From positions 124,001 to 188,000 of the forward strand of contig NZ_JAUHTQ010000003.1 in assembly GCF_030418165.1 (NCBI RefSeq): a stretch of DNA of 64,000 nt, given 5' to 3'. Below the pieces are notes generated by a model. It was not told where the DNA came from. It ran no database searches and was given only the letters and a program-made list of their open reading frames with translations. Position 1 is the first letter of the stretch; every line of letters starts with the position of its first letter. The stretch comes from Ureibacillus aquaedulcis. Lineage in GTDB: Bacteria; Bacillota; Bacilli; Bacillales_A; Planococcaceae. A program made the translations under genes and the position numbers. Below are positions 33,681-42,478 of this stretch, in pieces.

Positions 33681-33745
33681 GTTAAACGGCCCTTCAATTG
33701 AATAAAGCACTTTCCTTATTCAGGAAAGCGCCCGATTGTTGAATG
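33681..33745. repeat. intergenic palindromic element, copy 21
   Basis: CAGTTAAACGGCCC...AATAAAGCACTTTCCTTATTCAGGAAAGCGCCCGATTGTTGAATG. The rightmost copy seen, lying between divergent genes. Confidence 0.8.
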
Positions 33746-33833
33746 TATATTGTCTTCGGATAGACATTAGCCTAATGGGCTTCATGACATTTGAATACGT
33801 TGTTTATAGATGAAAAGAAAAAGGAGAGAATCA

Positions 33834-34019
33834 ATGGATCCACGTTTAGCACAACTTCTTCAAATGACAAGTTTATATGGCACTTTAGCGAAATATTATG
33901 AACATATAGATCCGAAATTGCATATGTATTTTTACGAATTGCATTTTAAGTATGAGAATCAACTGGTCCAATATTATTGGCAGCTTCATGAACAAAACCC
34001 AAATATGCCAAATCGATAA
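33834..34019 (+). CDS. small Tyr/His/Gln-rich protein
   Basis: A 61-aa soluble protein rich in Tyr, His, Leu and Gln (KLHMYFYELHFKYENQLVQY in the middle). AAAGGAGAGAATCA before ATG 33834 makes that start better than 33810. The composition is reminiscent of spore-coat or germination-associated small proteins, but this is a guess. No family recognised. Confidence 0.5.
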   Translation: MDPRLAQLLQMTSLYGTLAKYYEHIDPKLHMYFYELHFKYENQLVQYYWQLHEQNPNMPNR

Positions 34020-34299
34020 TTTTAGGTAATTCAATTTAGTTAGTCGCTTTTACTATTAACTCAAAATTCAATAATAATTTTTCGATATATTTATTGTGAA
34101 GTGGAACTGTTATGTAGTTGATTTTAAGAAATGAATTAATCTAGAGGGCGTTGATCCAAGAAGGATTGATGCCTTTTCTTATTGAATTTATTGTAGTAAT
34201 GGGGCAATCTCGCCATAAGTACCTTGCGCTTCCTTAGTGGTTGGTTGATGTGTACCTCCACAGTAGACTTTCACTACCTAGATAGTTGCCATGCCTGGC
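34020..34299. other. intergenic region, nothing supported
   Basis: A G-C-poor hairpin at about 34145-34175 (GCGTTGATCC...GGATTGATGCC) may terminate the preceding small gene. No coding signal otherwise. Confidence 0.35.
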
Positions 34300-34336
34300 A
34301 AAAAAAAAAGCCTCTTGCTTTTAAACGAGAGGCTTG
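34300..34336 (-). terminator. intrinsic terminator of the purine permease gene
   Basis: Minus-strand stem AAGCCTCTCG / CAAGAGGCTT followed by a run of about nine T. Confidence 0.85.
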
Positions 34337-34342
34337 AAATTT

Positions 34343-35644
34343 TTAGTGAGGCATAAATACTAACTGGATAATGAATAACATCGCGAAGAAGTAAAGTAAT
34401 GGGTGAACATCTTTACCTTCACCTTTGAATAACTTAAATAAAGGGTAAGAAATAAACCCGAATGCGATACCAGTTGAAATACTAGATGTTAATGGCATGA
34501 GTAAAATAACTAAAAATGCTGGGATTGCTTCTTCAACTTTATCCCATTCGATACCGCGAACAGCACCAATCATTAAACTACCTACGATAATTAATGCAGG
34601 TGAAGTAATGGCAGAAACACTTGCTAACGCACCCGCTAATGGTGAGAAGAATGCAGTAATTAAAAATAGTACTGCAACTGTTAACGACGTTAAACCAGTA
34701 CGTCCACCCATTGCTACGCCAGAAGAAGATTCTACGTAAGCCGTTGTGGGGCTTGTACCAAACATTGAACCGATTGTTGTTGCTAATGAATCACCAAGGA
34801 ATGCTTGACGTGCTCGTGGTAGTTTATCATCTTTTAAAATACCAGCTTGTTTAGCGACGCCGACCATTGTACCTGTCGTGTCGAATAATGTAACTAAAAT
34901 GAACGAGAATACTGTCCCGTATAAGCCGTATTTAATTACATCGCCAAATGCTTCAATTGGATTCCATACTAAAATACCTTCTGGTAATGCTGGCATAGCA
35001 ACAACACCATCAAATGTTAAGTTGCCAGTAAATGCAGCGATTATTGCTGTGACAATCGTACCCCAGAAAATTGCACCGAATACACGGTACATGATTAAAA
35101 TAGCGGTAACAAAAACACCTACGATTGTTAACCAAACCATAGGGCTCGATAAATCGCCTAATTTTACTAAGTTTGATTCGTCACCTGTCACCAGGCCTGC
35201 TGAACGCATACCGATGAATGCGATGAATAAACCGATACCAGCCGTAATGGCTAATTTTAAGTTATTTGGAATTGCTTTTACGAGCATTTGTCGTAAAGGC
35301 GTTAAGCTAATAATGAAGAAAATAATACCGGCTACGAATACAGCAGAAAAGGCTGTCATATAGTCAATTTCACCTTTAGAAGCTTGGACAACCGTGAACG
35401 TAAAGAATGCGTTCAGGCCCATACCCGGAGCCATTGCGATTGGATAATTTGCAAATAGTGCTAACCATAACGTACCAAATACAGCAGCGATAATTGTCGC
35501 TGTAAATACTTGTTCACTAGGCACACCAGTAATAGATAGAATTGAAGGGTTAACGATTACAACGTATACCATTGTAAAGAAAGTCGTTAAACCTGCTAAA
35601 ATTTCAGTTTTTACAGTAGTATTATTTTCTTTTAGTCGAAACAA
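34343..35644 (-). CDS. NCS2/AzgA family purine permease (PbuG/PbuO type)
   Basis: A 433-aa permease with about 13 helices. The opening EILAGLTTFFTMVYVVIVNP, then ANYPIAMAPGMGLNAFF (about residues 65-81) and GDSLATTIGSMFGTSPTTAYVESSSG (about 287-312), are signatures of the AzgA branch, importing hypoxanthine/guanine/adenine with H+. TTG 35644 was chosen because AGGAGG lies 9 bases upstream. I looked for a purine riboswitch in the leader and did not find one. A terminator follows. Confidence 0.9.
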   Translation of the reverse strand: MFRLKENNTTVKTEILAGLTTFFTMVYVVIVNPSILSITGVPSEQVFTATIIAAVFGTLWLALFANYPIAMAPGMGLNAFFTFTVVQASKGEIDYMTAFSAVFVAGIIFFIISLTPLRQMLVKAIPNNLKLAITAGIGLFIAFIGMRSAGLVTGDESNLVKLGDLSSPMVWLTIVGVFVTAILIMYRVFGAIFWGTIVTAIIAAFTGNLTFDGVVAMPALPEGILVWNPIEAFGDVIKYGLYGTVFSFILVTLFDTTGTMVGVAKQAGILKDDKLPRARQAFLGDSLATTIGSMFGTSPTTAYVESSSGVAMGGRTGLTSLTVAVLFLITAFFSPLAGALASVSAITSPALIIVGSLMIGAVRGIEWDKVEEAIPAFLVILLMPLTSSISTGIAFGFISYPLFKLFKGEGKDVHPLLYFFAMLFIIQLVFMPH

Positions 35645-35812
35645 AAAGTTCAACCTCCTAAATACGAACATTTAACACAACGAAATAAATAATATTCGGT
35701 TTTTAGTTTTAATGCAAGTGTTTTTATGTGAATTTTCGTCTCATACAAAAAGTTGTTATAATAAAAATATTTAGAATATGAGGATATGGTCATGTGAATA
35801 ACAGGCATAGCC

Positions 35813-36025
35813 ATGCAAAAGAATATTAAATTTCCAATATTAATCGCCTGGTTTTTTATAATAATGGGCGTCTGTATTCAAGCCATTCAACATACGGTTT
35901 ACTCCATCATGGTTGGCGGTTATTTCCCCGGTCTTTATACGAGTCTGATTTGCTATATACTTGGCCCAATTCTGATTGCTAGGATGGTGAGGGCCAGCAA
36001 GGAGAACGTCTGTGAAAAAATGTAA
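35813..36025 (+). CDS. small membrane protein, possibly an HXXEE fragment
   Basis: A 70-aa protein with two helices (residues 7-25 and 42-57) and the segment IQHTVYSIMVGGYFPGLYTS. This resembles the C-terminal half of HXXEE-domain membrane proteins, which are normally about twice as long. The ribosome site is weak. It may be a truncated gene or a short relative. Confidence 0.4.
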   Translation: MQKNIKFPILIAWFFIIMGVCIQAIQHTVYSIMVGGYFPGLYTSLICYILGPILIARMVRASKENVCEKM

Positions 36026-36092
36026 GATTTAGGAGTAGATAGTATATTCATAAACTACAGCCACTCTATACCCCGTACAGTAATTAAAAATT

Positions 36093-36122
36093 AAAAAAGC
36101 ACTTTCTGCAAGAGAAAGTGCC
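36093..36122 (-). terminator. intrinsic terminator of the aldo-keto reductase gene
   Basis: Minus-strand stem GCACTTTCTC / GAGAAAGTGC-type pairing (36099-36121), followed by TTTTTT. Confidence 0.8.
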
Positions 36123-36133
36123 CATAACTTTAA

Positions 36134-36958
36134 TTATTGGTTATACCCATCATCCGGGTTTAGTGATGTGCGGTGGTCTGTGTTTAGTGCTGTGATTGCT
36201 GCGACTTCATCGTTTTGCAGGCTGAAGTCAAAGATATTTAGGTTATCTGCAATTCGTTCAGGTGTTGATGATTTTGGAATGACGATGTTGCCGATTTCTA
36301 ATTGCCAGCGCAAAATGATTTGTGCCGGTGTTTTTTCGTACTTCGCCGCCAATTGTTTCACAACTGGATGTGTAAACACGATTCCTGTACCTAGTGGTGC
36401 CCAAGCTGTTATCACGATATTTTCTTTTGCACAGAATTCACGCAAAGCATCTTGTGATAAAGAAGGGTGGCATTCGACTTGGTTGACCATAGGTTTGACA
36501 GAGCACTCTTTAAATAGTTGCTCGAAATGATGTTCATGGAAATTCGAAACCCCAGGAACACGGATTAGTTTTTCTTCATATAAACGTTCGATTGCTTTGT
36601 ATGTCTCTACTAATGTTGGTTTTGGCCAGTGCACTAAGTATAGGTCTACATAGTCTAGATCCAATTTTTTCAAGGACGTTTCGAAAGCTTTTAATGTTTG
36701 GTCGTAGCCTTGATCTGTATTCCATACTTTTGTTGTAATAAATAGCTCTTCACGCGCAATTCCGGAGTCTTTGATGGCTCTGCCCACTGCTTCTTCATTT
36801 TCGTAAATCGCCGCTGTATCAATGGCACGGTAGCCTGCCTCCAGAGCATCTTTCACTCCTTGATACGCAAGTTCATGGTCTTTCATACGGAATGTACCGT
36901 AACCAACGCGTGGCATTTCAACACCATTTGCTAAAGTAATTGTCTTAGAAATTGTCAT
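36134..36958 (-). CDS. aldo-keto reductase
   Basis: A 274-aa NADPH-dependent AKR of the YvgN/YtbE (glyoxal/methylglyoxal reductase) group. The tetrad is visible: Asp in YRAIDTAAIYENE with Tyr four or five residues on, Lys in TTKVWNTD, and His in LVHWPKP. IPKSSTPERI near the C-terminus is the coenzyme 2'-phosphate loop. It reduces small aldehydes or ketones. I chose ATG 36958 (AAGGGG upstream) over TTG 36976. It lies next to the esterase and Baeyer-Villiger genes but has its own terminator, so co-regulation is uncertain. Confidence 0.9.
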   Translation of the reverse strand: MTISKTITLANGVEMPRVGYGTFRMKDHELAYQGVKDALEAGYRAIDTAAIYENEEAVGRAIKDSGIAREELFITTKVWNTDQGYDQTLKAFETSLKKLDLDYVDLYLVHWPKPTLVETYKAIERLYEEKLIRVPGVSNFHEHHFEQLFKECSVKPMVNQVECHPSLSQDALREFCAKENIVITAWAPLGTGIVFTHPVVKQLAAKYEKTPAQIILRWQLEIGNIVIPKSSTPERIADNLNIFDFSLQNDEVAAITALNTDHRTSLNPDDGYNQ

Positions 36959-37112
36959 TCTACATTTCCCCTTCAATCTACTATTTCGAGTATAGAATTA
37001 ATTACTCTTAAACTTTACCGAAAATTCGAAAGGAATTCAAAGAATATTCACTGTTTTGTACACAAAATTTTAGTTTCCGGACTGCCGACATGGAAGAGTC
37101 TCTATTCCATAG

Positions 37113-37147
37113 AAAAAAGGGCTGCCCTCTTTTAGGCAACCCTTCAC
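37113..37147 (-). terminator. intrinsic terminator of the esterase-monooxygenase unit
   Basis: Minus-strand stem AAGGGTTGCC / GGCAGCCCTT followed by TTTTCTA. Confidence 0.8.
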
Positions 37148-37153
37148 ATTAAG

Positions 37154-38110
37154 TTATTTCGCTGGTACTGAACTTGTACGGTTCAACGCGTGCTTTACTG
37201 CATTGACGTATTCCTGATTTGTGCGTTTACTGATTTCGGCCTCCGGATTAACGATTTCGTAGGCATGGTAGCCACCAGGGTATAGATGGAATTCAACGTC
37301 AACTCCCGCTTGAGCAAGCTTTGTTACATAAGTTAAAGTTTCATCGCGGAATGGGTCCAGCTGCCCTACACATGTATACGTATAAGGTAAGTTTTGAAGA
37401 TCTTCCACTGTTGCTCTAGCTGGAGCCGCATAGATTGGTACATTGTCTTTCCCGTTTTCACCATTCAGATAGAAAGACCAGCCTTTTTCATTAAGGTCAT
37501 GATTCCAAATATAGTTGCCCGTAATTTCGTGACTTGATGGTGTATTATTGCGGTCATCAATCATTGGATATAGAGGCATTTGGAAGCAAATCTCCGGTCC
37601 TTTGCGATCTCTTGCCAGCAATGATAATCCTGCAGTCAAGCCACCACCTGCACTTAATCCTGAAATCCCGATTCTATTAGCATCAACACCCAATTCTTTT
37701 GCATTGTCTGCAAACCATTTCAGGGCCACGTAGCAATCTTCCAATGGCGCTGGGTATGGATGCTCGGGAACTAATCGATAGTCAACAGATACAACAACAC
37801 ATCCTGCTTCATTTACAAACTGCTGGCATAACCCATCGTTTTCTTCAGGCGATCCCAATACATAGCCGCCGCCATGAATCCATAATAGACCGGCCAATTC
37901 TTCCGATTTTGAAACAGGCTCATAGATTCGAAGACGTAGATCATTGCCATCCGGACCTTCAATGATCTTGTCGGTAATCGTGATATTTGGATCTTGTGGA
38001 GCTAATGGTGCCTGCGCTGCTGCAGCACGTGCCGCCTCATAATTATCTAGGTCTAGTGGTGGAAATAAATCTAGCATATCGACAATCTCTGAATTCACAC
38101 GGTTTTTCAT
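37154..38110 (-). CDS. alpha/beta hydrolase, hormone-sensitive-lipase type esterase
   Basis: A 318-aa esterase with HGGG oxyanion motif (LLWIHGGGYVLGSP, about residues 73-86) and nucleophile elbow GISGLSAGGG (Ser about 150). A late Asp (GQLDPFRDE) and His (LYPGGYHAYE) complete the triad. It should hydrolyse short-chain esters. It lies 57 bases downstream of a Baeyer-Villiger monooxygenase gene, and esterases in such pairs cleave the ester or lactone made by the monooxygenase. AAGGGGGAATTTGTA precedes ATG 38110. Confidence 0.9.
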   Translation of the reverse strand: MKNRVNSEIVDMLDLFPPLDLDNYEAARAAAAQAPLAPQDPNITITDKIIEGPDGNDLRLRIYEPVSKSEELAGLLWIHGGGYVLGSPEENDGLCQQFVNEAGCVVVSVDYRLVPEHPYPAPLEDCYVALKWFADNAKELGVDANRIGISGLSAGGGLTAGLSLLARDRKGPEICFQMPLYPMIDDRNNTPSSHEITGNYIWNHDLNEKGWSFYLNGENGKDNVPIYAAPARATVEDLQNLPYTYTCVGQLDPFRDETLTYVTKLAQAGVDVEFHLYPGGYHAYEIVNPEAEISKRTNQEYVNAVKHALNRTSSVPAK

Positions 38111-38167
38111 TACAAATTCCCCCTTAGTATTATTAAGAAATGAAAGCTACTTCAATTTCTCGGTTAC

Positions 38168-39793
38168 TTATTGAAGCACTACATTGGCATGTGCTTTTTC
38201 AAAAGAAAAGCCCTCATAATTGTTATCTGCCACTTGATCACAAATCACTTTGTAATTATTCAACCCACCTACATAAATCACAAACCCGCGTTGCGTTCCA
38301 TCAATATTGGCTCCTGTATACCAAGAATTTGTATGAGGGTATAATGTTGTATTAGCCAAGTCATCACATTGTTTTCCCCATTTCGTCTCGGAAACTTTTT
38401 GAGCCTCGATAGTTTGCAAGTCATTCGTTTCTAAATACGCAATACACTTGTCAATCCAGTCAACATGCTGCTCAATGGCAGCAGGCATATTCGTTAATAC
38501 AGAAGGACTTTGTGGACCAGTAATCATAAAGAAGTTCGGGAAGTTTTCCATTGTCAGGCCAAGATACGTTTTGACATCTCGCCCTTCTCCCCACTTTTCT
38601 TGAATCGTTTGGCCATCCCTTCCTTGAATATCAATCTTCAGAAGTGAGCCTGTCATTGCTTCATAGCCCGTTGCATAAATAATGACATCCGCCTCAATTG
38701 TTCCCTCTTTTAACCTCACGCCATTTTCGACAATCCCCTCGATTGGATTGTCTTTTATCGAGACTAGATTCACATGCTCCTCATTAAATATCTCGTAGAA
38801 GTTTGTTCCGATGATCAATCGCTTCGTTGTAATGTAATAATCAGGATGCAGCAGTTGGGCTTTTTCCGGATCCTCGATAATTTCATCGATTTTATCGCGA
38901 ACATATTGGGAAACAACGAAATTCGTTTCTTTATTCGCACCTGTATCTGTATAAACAGTACCTAATGCTAGTCCACCTGTTTTCCAAATATAATCCAGTG
39001 TCTCCTTCTGTTGCTCTGCATCAAATTTAGTAGCCGATTTTCCAGTAGTATATAGGTCTATCCCACCAGGTGTACTTGAAAATGAATCGCGAATCGCTTG
39101 ATAGTTCTCAATTGCCTTATCTTGTTCTTCTTTCGTTAACTTCTTGTTTCGTGCTTCAGCCACATAGTGAGGCGTTCGCATTAGTAAAGTAAGTTCCTTG
39201 GCCTCTTTTGCAATCTCTTGCATTGCTTGAACACCACTCGACCCATTTCCAATCATGACGACACGTTTCCCAGTAAAATCTACTTTTTCATGTGGCCAAC
39301 GCCCTGTATGATATTGCTCGCCTTTGAAAGTTTCTGTTCCCTCAAATGGAGGTATATTCGTTGTGGATAAACAGCCAACCCCACTGATGAAGTATTTCGC
39401 TACGAAGGTTTCATTGGAATCGGTTTGTATCTCCCATTGCTTTCGTTCATTATTGAAACTCGCTTTGTTCACGCGTGTTTTAAATTGAATATCCCTGCGC
39501 AAATCCAGTTCGTCCGCAACAAAGTTTAAGTACTCCAATATCTCGGGCTGAGAAGCATAGCGATCCTTCCAGCGCCATTTTTTATAGAGTTCCTCAGAGA
39601 ATGTGAAATTATAAAAAATAGAGTCAGAGTCACATTTCGCCCCTGGATAGCGGCTCCAATACCATACGCCCCCTACACCTTCAGCAGCTTCAATGACTTT
39701 TACCGATAATCCGCGCTCTCGTAACCTATGCAACATATAAAGCCCTGCAAACCCAGCCCCAATGACAACTGCATCAAATTTCTTTTCTCCCAT
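38168..39793 (-). CDS. Baeyer-Villiger monooxygenase (cyclohexanone monooxygenase family)
   Basis: A 541-aa FAD/NADPH enzyme of usual family length. It has the FAD fold VVIGAGFAGLYMLHRLRERG (residues 9-28), the Baeyer-Villiger fingerprint FKGEQYHTGRWPH (about 157-169), the NADPH fold VVMIGNGSSGVQAMQEI (about 177-193) and ATGYEAMTG near 368. It inserts oxygen next to a ketone to give an ester or lactone. Cyclic and linear ketones, steroids or terpenoids are all possible substrates. It is the first gene of a unit with the esterase and faces a LuxR-type regulator gene. Confidence 0.92.
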   Translation of the reverse strand: MGEKKFDAVVIGAGFAGLYMLHRLRERGLSVKVIEAAEGVGGVWYWSRYPGAKCDSDSIFYNFTFSEELYKKWRWKDRYASQPEILEYLNFVADELDLRRDIQFKTRVNKASFNNERKQWEIQTDSNETFVAKYFISGVGCLSTTNIPPFEGTETFKGEQYHTGRWPHEKVDFTGKRVVMIGNGSSGVQAMQEIAKEAKELTLLMRTPHYVAEARNKKLTKEEQDKAIENYQAIRDSFSSTPGGIDLYTTGKSATKFDAEQQKETLDYIWKTGGLALGTVYTDTGANKETNFVVSQYVRDKIDEIIEDPEKAQLLHPDYYITTKRLIIGTNFYEIFNEEHVNLVSIKDNPIEGIVENGVRLKEGTIEADVIIYATGYEAMTGSLLKIDIQGRDGQTIQEKWGEGRDVKTYLGLTMENFPNFFMITGPQSPSVLTNMPAAIEQHVDWIDKCIAYLETNDLQTIEAQKVSETKWGKQCDDLANTTLYPHTNSWYTGANIDGTQRGFVIYVGGLNNYKVICDQVADNNYEGFSFEKAHANVVLQ

Positions 39794-40062
39794 AGTTTTC
39801 CCCCTTATATGTTCGAAAGATTTGTAGGTAACTTATTCATAACCCGATACTGATTGTCTGCGGTAAAACGCTTACATTTTGTTCACCCTTTCCGCTACAG
39901 AAATTTCAGACTTTCGTATGTAATATCATCTTACCAACGATGGCCTGTCCTAGACATTCCTACTTTTAGCTATTTTACCTACTCTAAATGGGATAAATTT
40001 TTTAAGCAGATTACTACTTTTTAATAGATTCCAATCATATAAAACATAAAGGAGTGATAGAA

Positions 40063-40752
40063 ATGCAAAAACTTGCGTGGGCATTAGAAGAAAAACTAGC
40101 TGATTGTATTCATTTACAGACTCAAGAAGAAAAAATATGTCATATTCTCCTCGCCTTGGACGAACTATCCTTTTGTGAAAAGATTTCTTTTTTCCGATAT
40201 AGTCCAATTGGTTCTGTCGGTGAAGGGGTCGCTGCAATGCAGGACGGACAACTTCAGTCCATTTCTTATATTCGGGATGATATCCGCTCTTTGCCGATTG
40301 TTAAGACCGCCGTTGAAAAACGCAAAACGACTTACCATGAAGGAAAGGAAATCATCACCCTCATTTCAAGCCGTTATCATCGCACTGAACCATTGAAAGC
40401 CTTGCTGGTCATTCCAATCGTTGTCAATAATATGACCATTGCTTATATATGCTGTGAGTTTATAAAAAATAATGTTCGATTCAACGAGCAGGAATTGGAG
40501 CAATTCACCATTTTCGGACAGTTAACAGGCGAGCTATTCGTCCAACCCCAAAACTACGCTCACCCGAAACTAAGTCCTCGCGAAAATCAAGTTTTGAGAG
40601 CGCTTGCAAACGGACTATCAACAAAGGAACTTACAAGTTTGCTCGCTTTAAGTGAAGCAACCATCAAGCAATATATTAAATCCATCCTTATCAAATTAGG
40701 TGCAAAGAACCGCACGCATGCCGTATCCATCTATCTGGGGCAGATGGGATGA
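40063..40752 (+). CDS. GAF-LuxR transcriptional regulator
   Basis: A 229-aa regulator: a GAF-like sensing domain at about residues 20-150 (KISFFRYSPIGSVGEGVAAM, LKALLVIPIVVNNMTIAYIC) and a C-terminal LuxR helix-turn-helix (LSPRENQVLRALANGLSTKE, then LSEATIKQYIKSILIKLGAK). It lacks a receiver Asp, so it probably senses a small molecule. It is divergent from the Baeyer-Villiger gene across a 270-bp gap, making it the likely local regulator. I chose ATG 40063 over GTG 40054, which overlaps the AAAGGAG site. Confidence 0.85.
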   Translation: MQKLAWALEEKLADCIHLQTQEEKICHILLALDELSFCEKISFFRYSPIGSVGEGVAAMQDGQLQSISYIRDDIRSLPIVKTAVEKRKTTYHEGKEIITLISSRYHRTEPLKALLVIPIVVNNMTIAYICCEFIKNNVRFNEQELEQFTIFGQLTGELFVQPQNYAHPKLSPRENQVLRALANGLSTKELTSLLALSEATIKQYIKSILIKLGAKNRTHAVSIYLGQMG

Positions 40753-40763
40753 CAATACAAAAT

Positions 40764-40809
40764 AAAAAGGATACTGCTCAAGAAACTGCTCTTGGGCGTA
40801 TCCTTTTTG
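40764..40809 (+). terminator. intrinsic terminator of the regulator gene
   Basis: Long stem AAAAAGGATAC / GTATCCTTTTT with an inner TGCTCAAGA...TCTTGGGC pairing. It also faces the end of the uronate operon. Confidence 0.85.
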
Positions 40810-40876
40810 AGTTTTCCATCCTATTTTCTTGGATACAAAAGTTTGCTTCTTTCAATAGGGGGCACTGTATAATTAA

Positions 40877-41494
40877 TTATTGCAAACTCTTATTCCACGC
40901 AATGGCTTCGTTCGTAATTGCTTCCCAATTTTTGGATTGAAGCCACTCTTTTTTAATAAGATCACTGCCTGCTCCTACAATATTAGCTCCTGCTTCCAAA
41001 TACGATCTTGCTGTTTCTAGATTAATGCCACCAGTCGTCATCATTTGGATATGTCCCAATGGCCCCTTTACATCCTTTATAAACTTTGTTCCAAGGGATG
41101 AAGCCGGGAAAAGCTTGATCATTTTGGCTCCTGCACTATAGGCAGTCTGCATTTCGGTCGGTGTAAATACTCCCGGGATTACCGGGGTTTTCCGTTCAAC
41201 ACACTTCTTTACAACATCCATATTCAAGGAAGGCGAAACGATGAATTCAGCACCTGCCTTCAGCGCTTTTTCACAATCTTCCAATGTTAAAACCGTTCCC
41301 GCGCCTACCAATAAATCTCCATCATTTTGCAGTTTTATTTCTCGAATCATTTCAGCGGCATTTTCAGAATCCATTGTAATTTCGACCGCTTTTATGCCCC
41401 CGTCATTTAATGCTTTCACAAGTTCTTGGCATAGTTCGTAGGGTACTTTCCGTAACACCGGTATTAACCGAATGTCCTGTAATTTACTGTACAT
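40877..41494 (-). CDS. kdgA: KDPG aldolase
   Basis: A 205-aa class I aldolase that splits 2-keto-3-deoxy-6-phosphogluconate to pyruvate and glyceraldehyde-3-phosphate. Visible are LRKVPYELCQELVKAL, AVEITMDS with the catalytic Glu, LLVGAGTVLT, IPGVFTPTEM and the Schiff-base Lys in KMIKLFPASSLG (about residue 128), plus TTGGINLETA. It is the last gene of the operon, 11 bases after the kinase gene. Confidence 0.92.
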   Translation of the reverse strand: MYSKLQDIRLIPVLRKVPYELCQELVKALNDGGIKAVEITMDSENAAEMIREIKLQNDGDLLVGAGTVLTLEDCEKALKAGAEFIVSPSLNMDVVKKCVERKTPVIPGVFTPTEMQTAYSAGAKMIKLFPASSLGTKFIKDVKGPLGHIQMMTTGGINLETARSYLEAGANIVGAGSDLIKKEWLQSKNWEAITNEAIAWNKSLQ

Positions 41495-41505
41495 GTTGCA
41501 TCTTC

Positions 41506-42453
41506 CTATCGTTCGATTTTTTCACGCGTTCCTAAAAACACTTCAACATCTTCTAAATAGGGAAGCCCTTCATTATCCCCCTCTACTTGTACAACCATTG
41601 CTCCTACAGCATTCGCCAGTCTAATAGATTTTTCTACAGACCAGTTTTGTATGATGCCATAAAGAAAAGCCGCATCAAAACCGTCACCAGCACCAACCGT
41701 ATCGACAACCTTATCGACAGTAAATCCTGCTACTTCATTCAATCTATCATTCTCTAAATAGAATGCTCCCTTTGCGCCATCTTTTACGATAATATGCGTT
41801 AGTTCATAGTTTTGGAGCGCCTGAATGATTTCCGCTTCCCGTGAAGTTTCAAATAATATTTCCAATTCCTCACGACCGGTTAATAAGTAGTCGACATACG
41901 GCAAATAGCTTAACAGCGTTTCTCGGGCTTGTTCTTTAGACCAAAGTTTCAATCGTATATTTGGATCTAAGGAAACTTTTACACCATTCTGTTTCGCAAT
42001 TTTCAGCGCTTGTAGAATGATTTGGCGATTTTGTTCAAGGATCGCAGGGAATACTCCCGTGACATGCAAGATTTTCGCGTTTTTAATATAGTCAATTGGC
42101 AACTCTTCGACCTTTAACGTTTCCGTTGGGGACTTATGACGATAATAGAATGTTTTGCTATCGCCTGATGCATGGACTTCCTTGAAATTCAGGGATGTCG
42201 GATAGCCCTCGATGAGCTTAACTTCCGAAACATCAATCCCTTCCCCACGGACCGTATTAAGAATATGCCTACCAAACTCATCTTTGCCTAGTCGGCTGAT
42301 CCAACCTGTTTTCAATCCTAAACGTGCACAGCCAATGATGACATTTAATTCCGCTCCGCCAATTTTCCTTTTGAACTCATCAACATAGCGTAATGGACCT
42401 TTAACGGATGGGTCAAATGTAATCATGCCGTCTCCAATTGTAATAATATCCAT
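41506..42453 (-). CDS. kdgK: 2-keto-3-deoxygluconate kinase (PfkB family)
   Basis: A 315-aa ribokinase-type kinase with the N-terminal glycine pair region RKIGGAELNVIIGCARLG and the C-terminal DTVGAGDGFDAAFLYG (about residues 251-266), holding the catalytic Asp. It phosphorylates KDG to KDPG, the substrate of the aldolase encoded next. I chose ATG 42453, since family members start MDIITIGD; GTG 42468 is also open. Confidence 0.9.
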   Translation of the reverse strand: MDIITIGDGMITFDPSVKGPLRYVDEFKRKIGGAELNVIIGCARLGLKTGWISRLGKDEFGRHILNTVRGEGIDVSEVKLIEGYPTSLNFKEVHASGDSKTFYYRHKSPTETLKVEELPIDYIKNAKILHVTGVFPAILEQNRQIILQALKIAKQNGVKVSLDPNIRLKLWSKEQARETLLSYLPYVDYLLTGREELEILFETSREAEIIQALQNYELTHIIVKDGAKGAFYLENDRLNEVAGFTVDKVVDTVGAGDGFDAAFLYGIIQNWSVEKSIRLANAVGAMVVQVEGDNEGLPYLEDVEVFLGTREKIER

Positions 42454-42478
42454 ATCATTAACCCTCACTCATATCGAT

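Noticed and set aside
6232..33745. Recurring palindromes considered as a CRISPR array or riboswitch family
   Set aside because: Copies are kilobases apart, not separated by uniform spacers, are nested hairpins with a T-run, and have no cas genes or conserved aptamer.
35645..35812. Purine riboswitch upstream of the NCS2 permease gene
   Set aside because: The conserved TATA...TATGG and GTCTACC-type loop motifs were not found on the minus strand.
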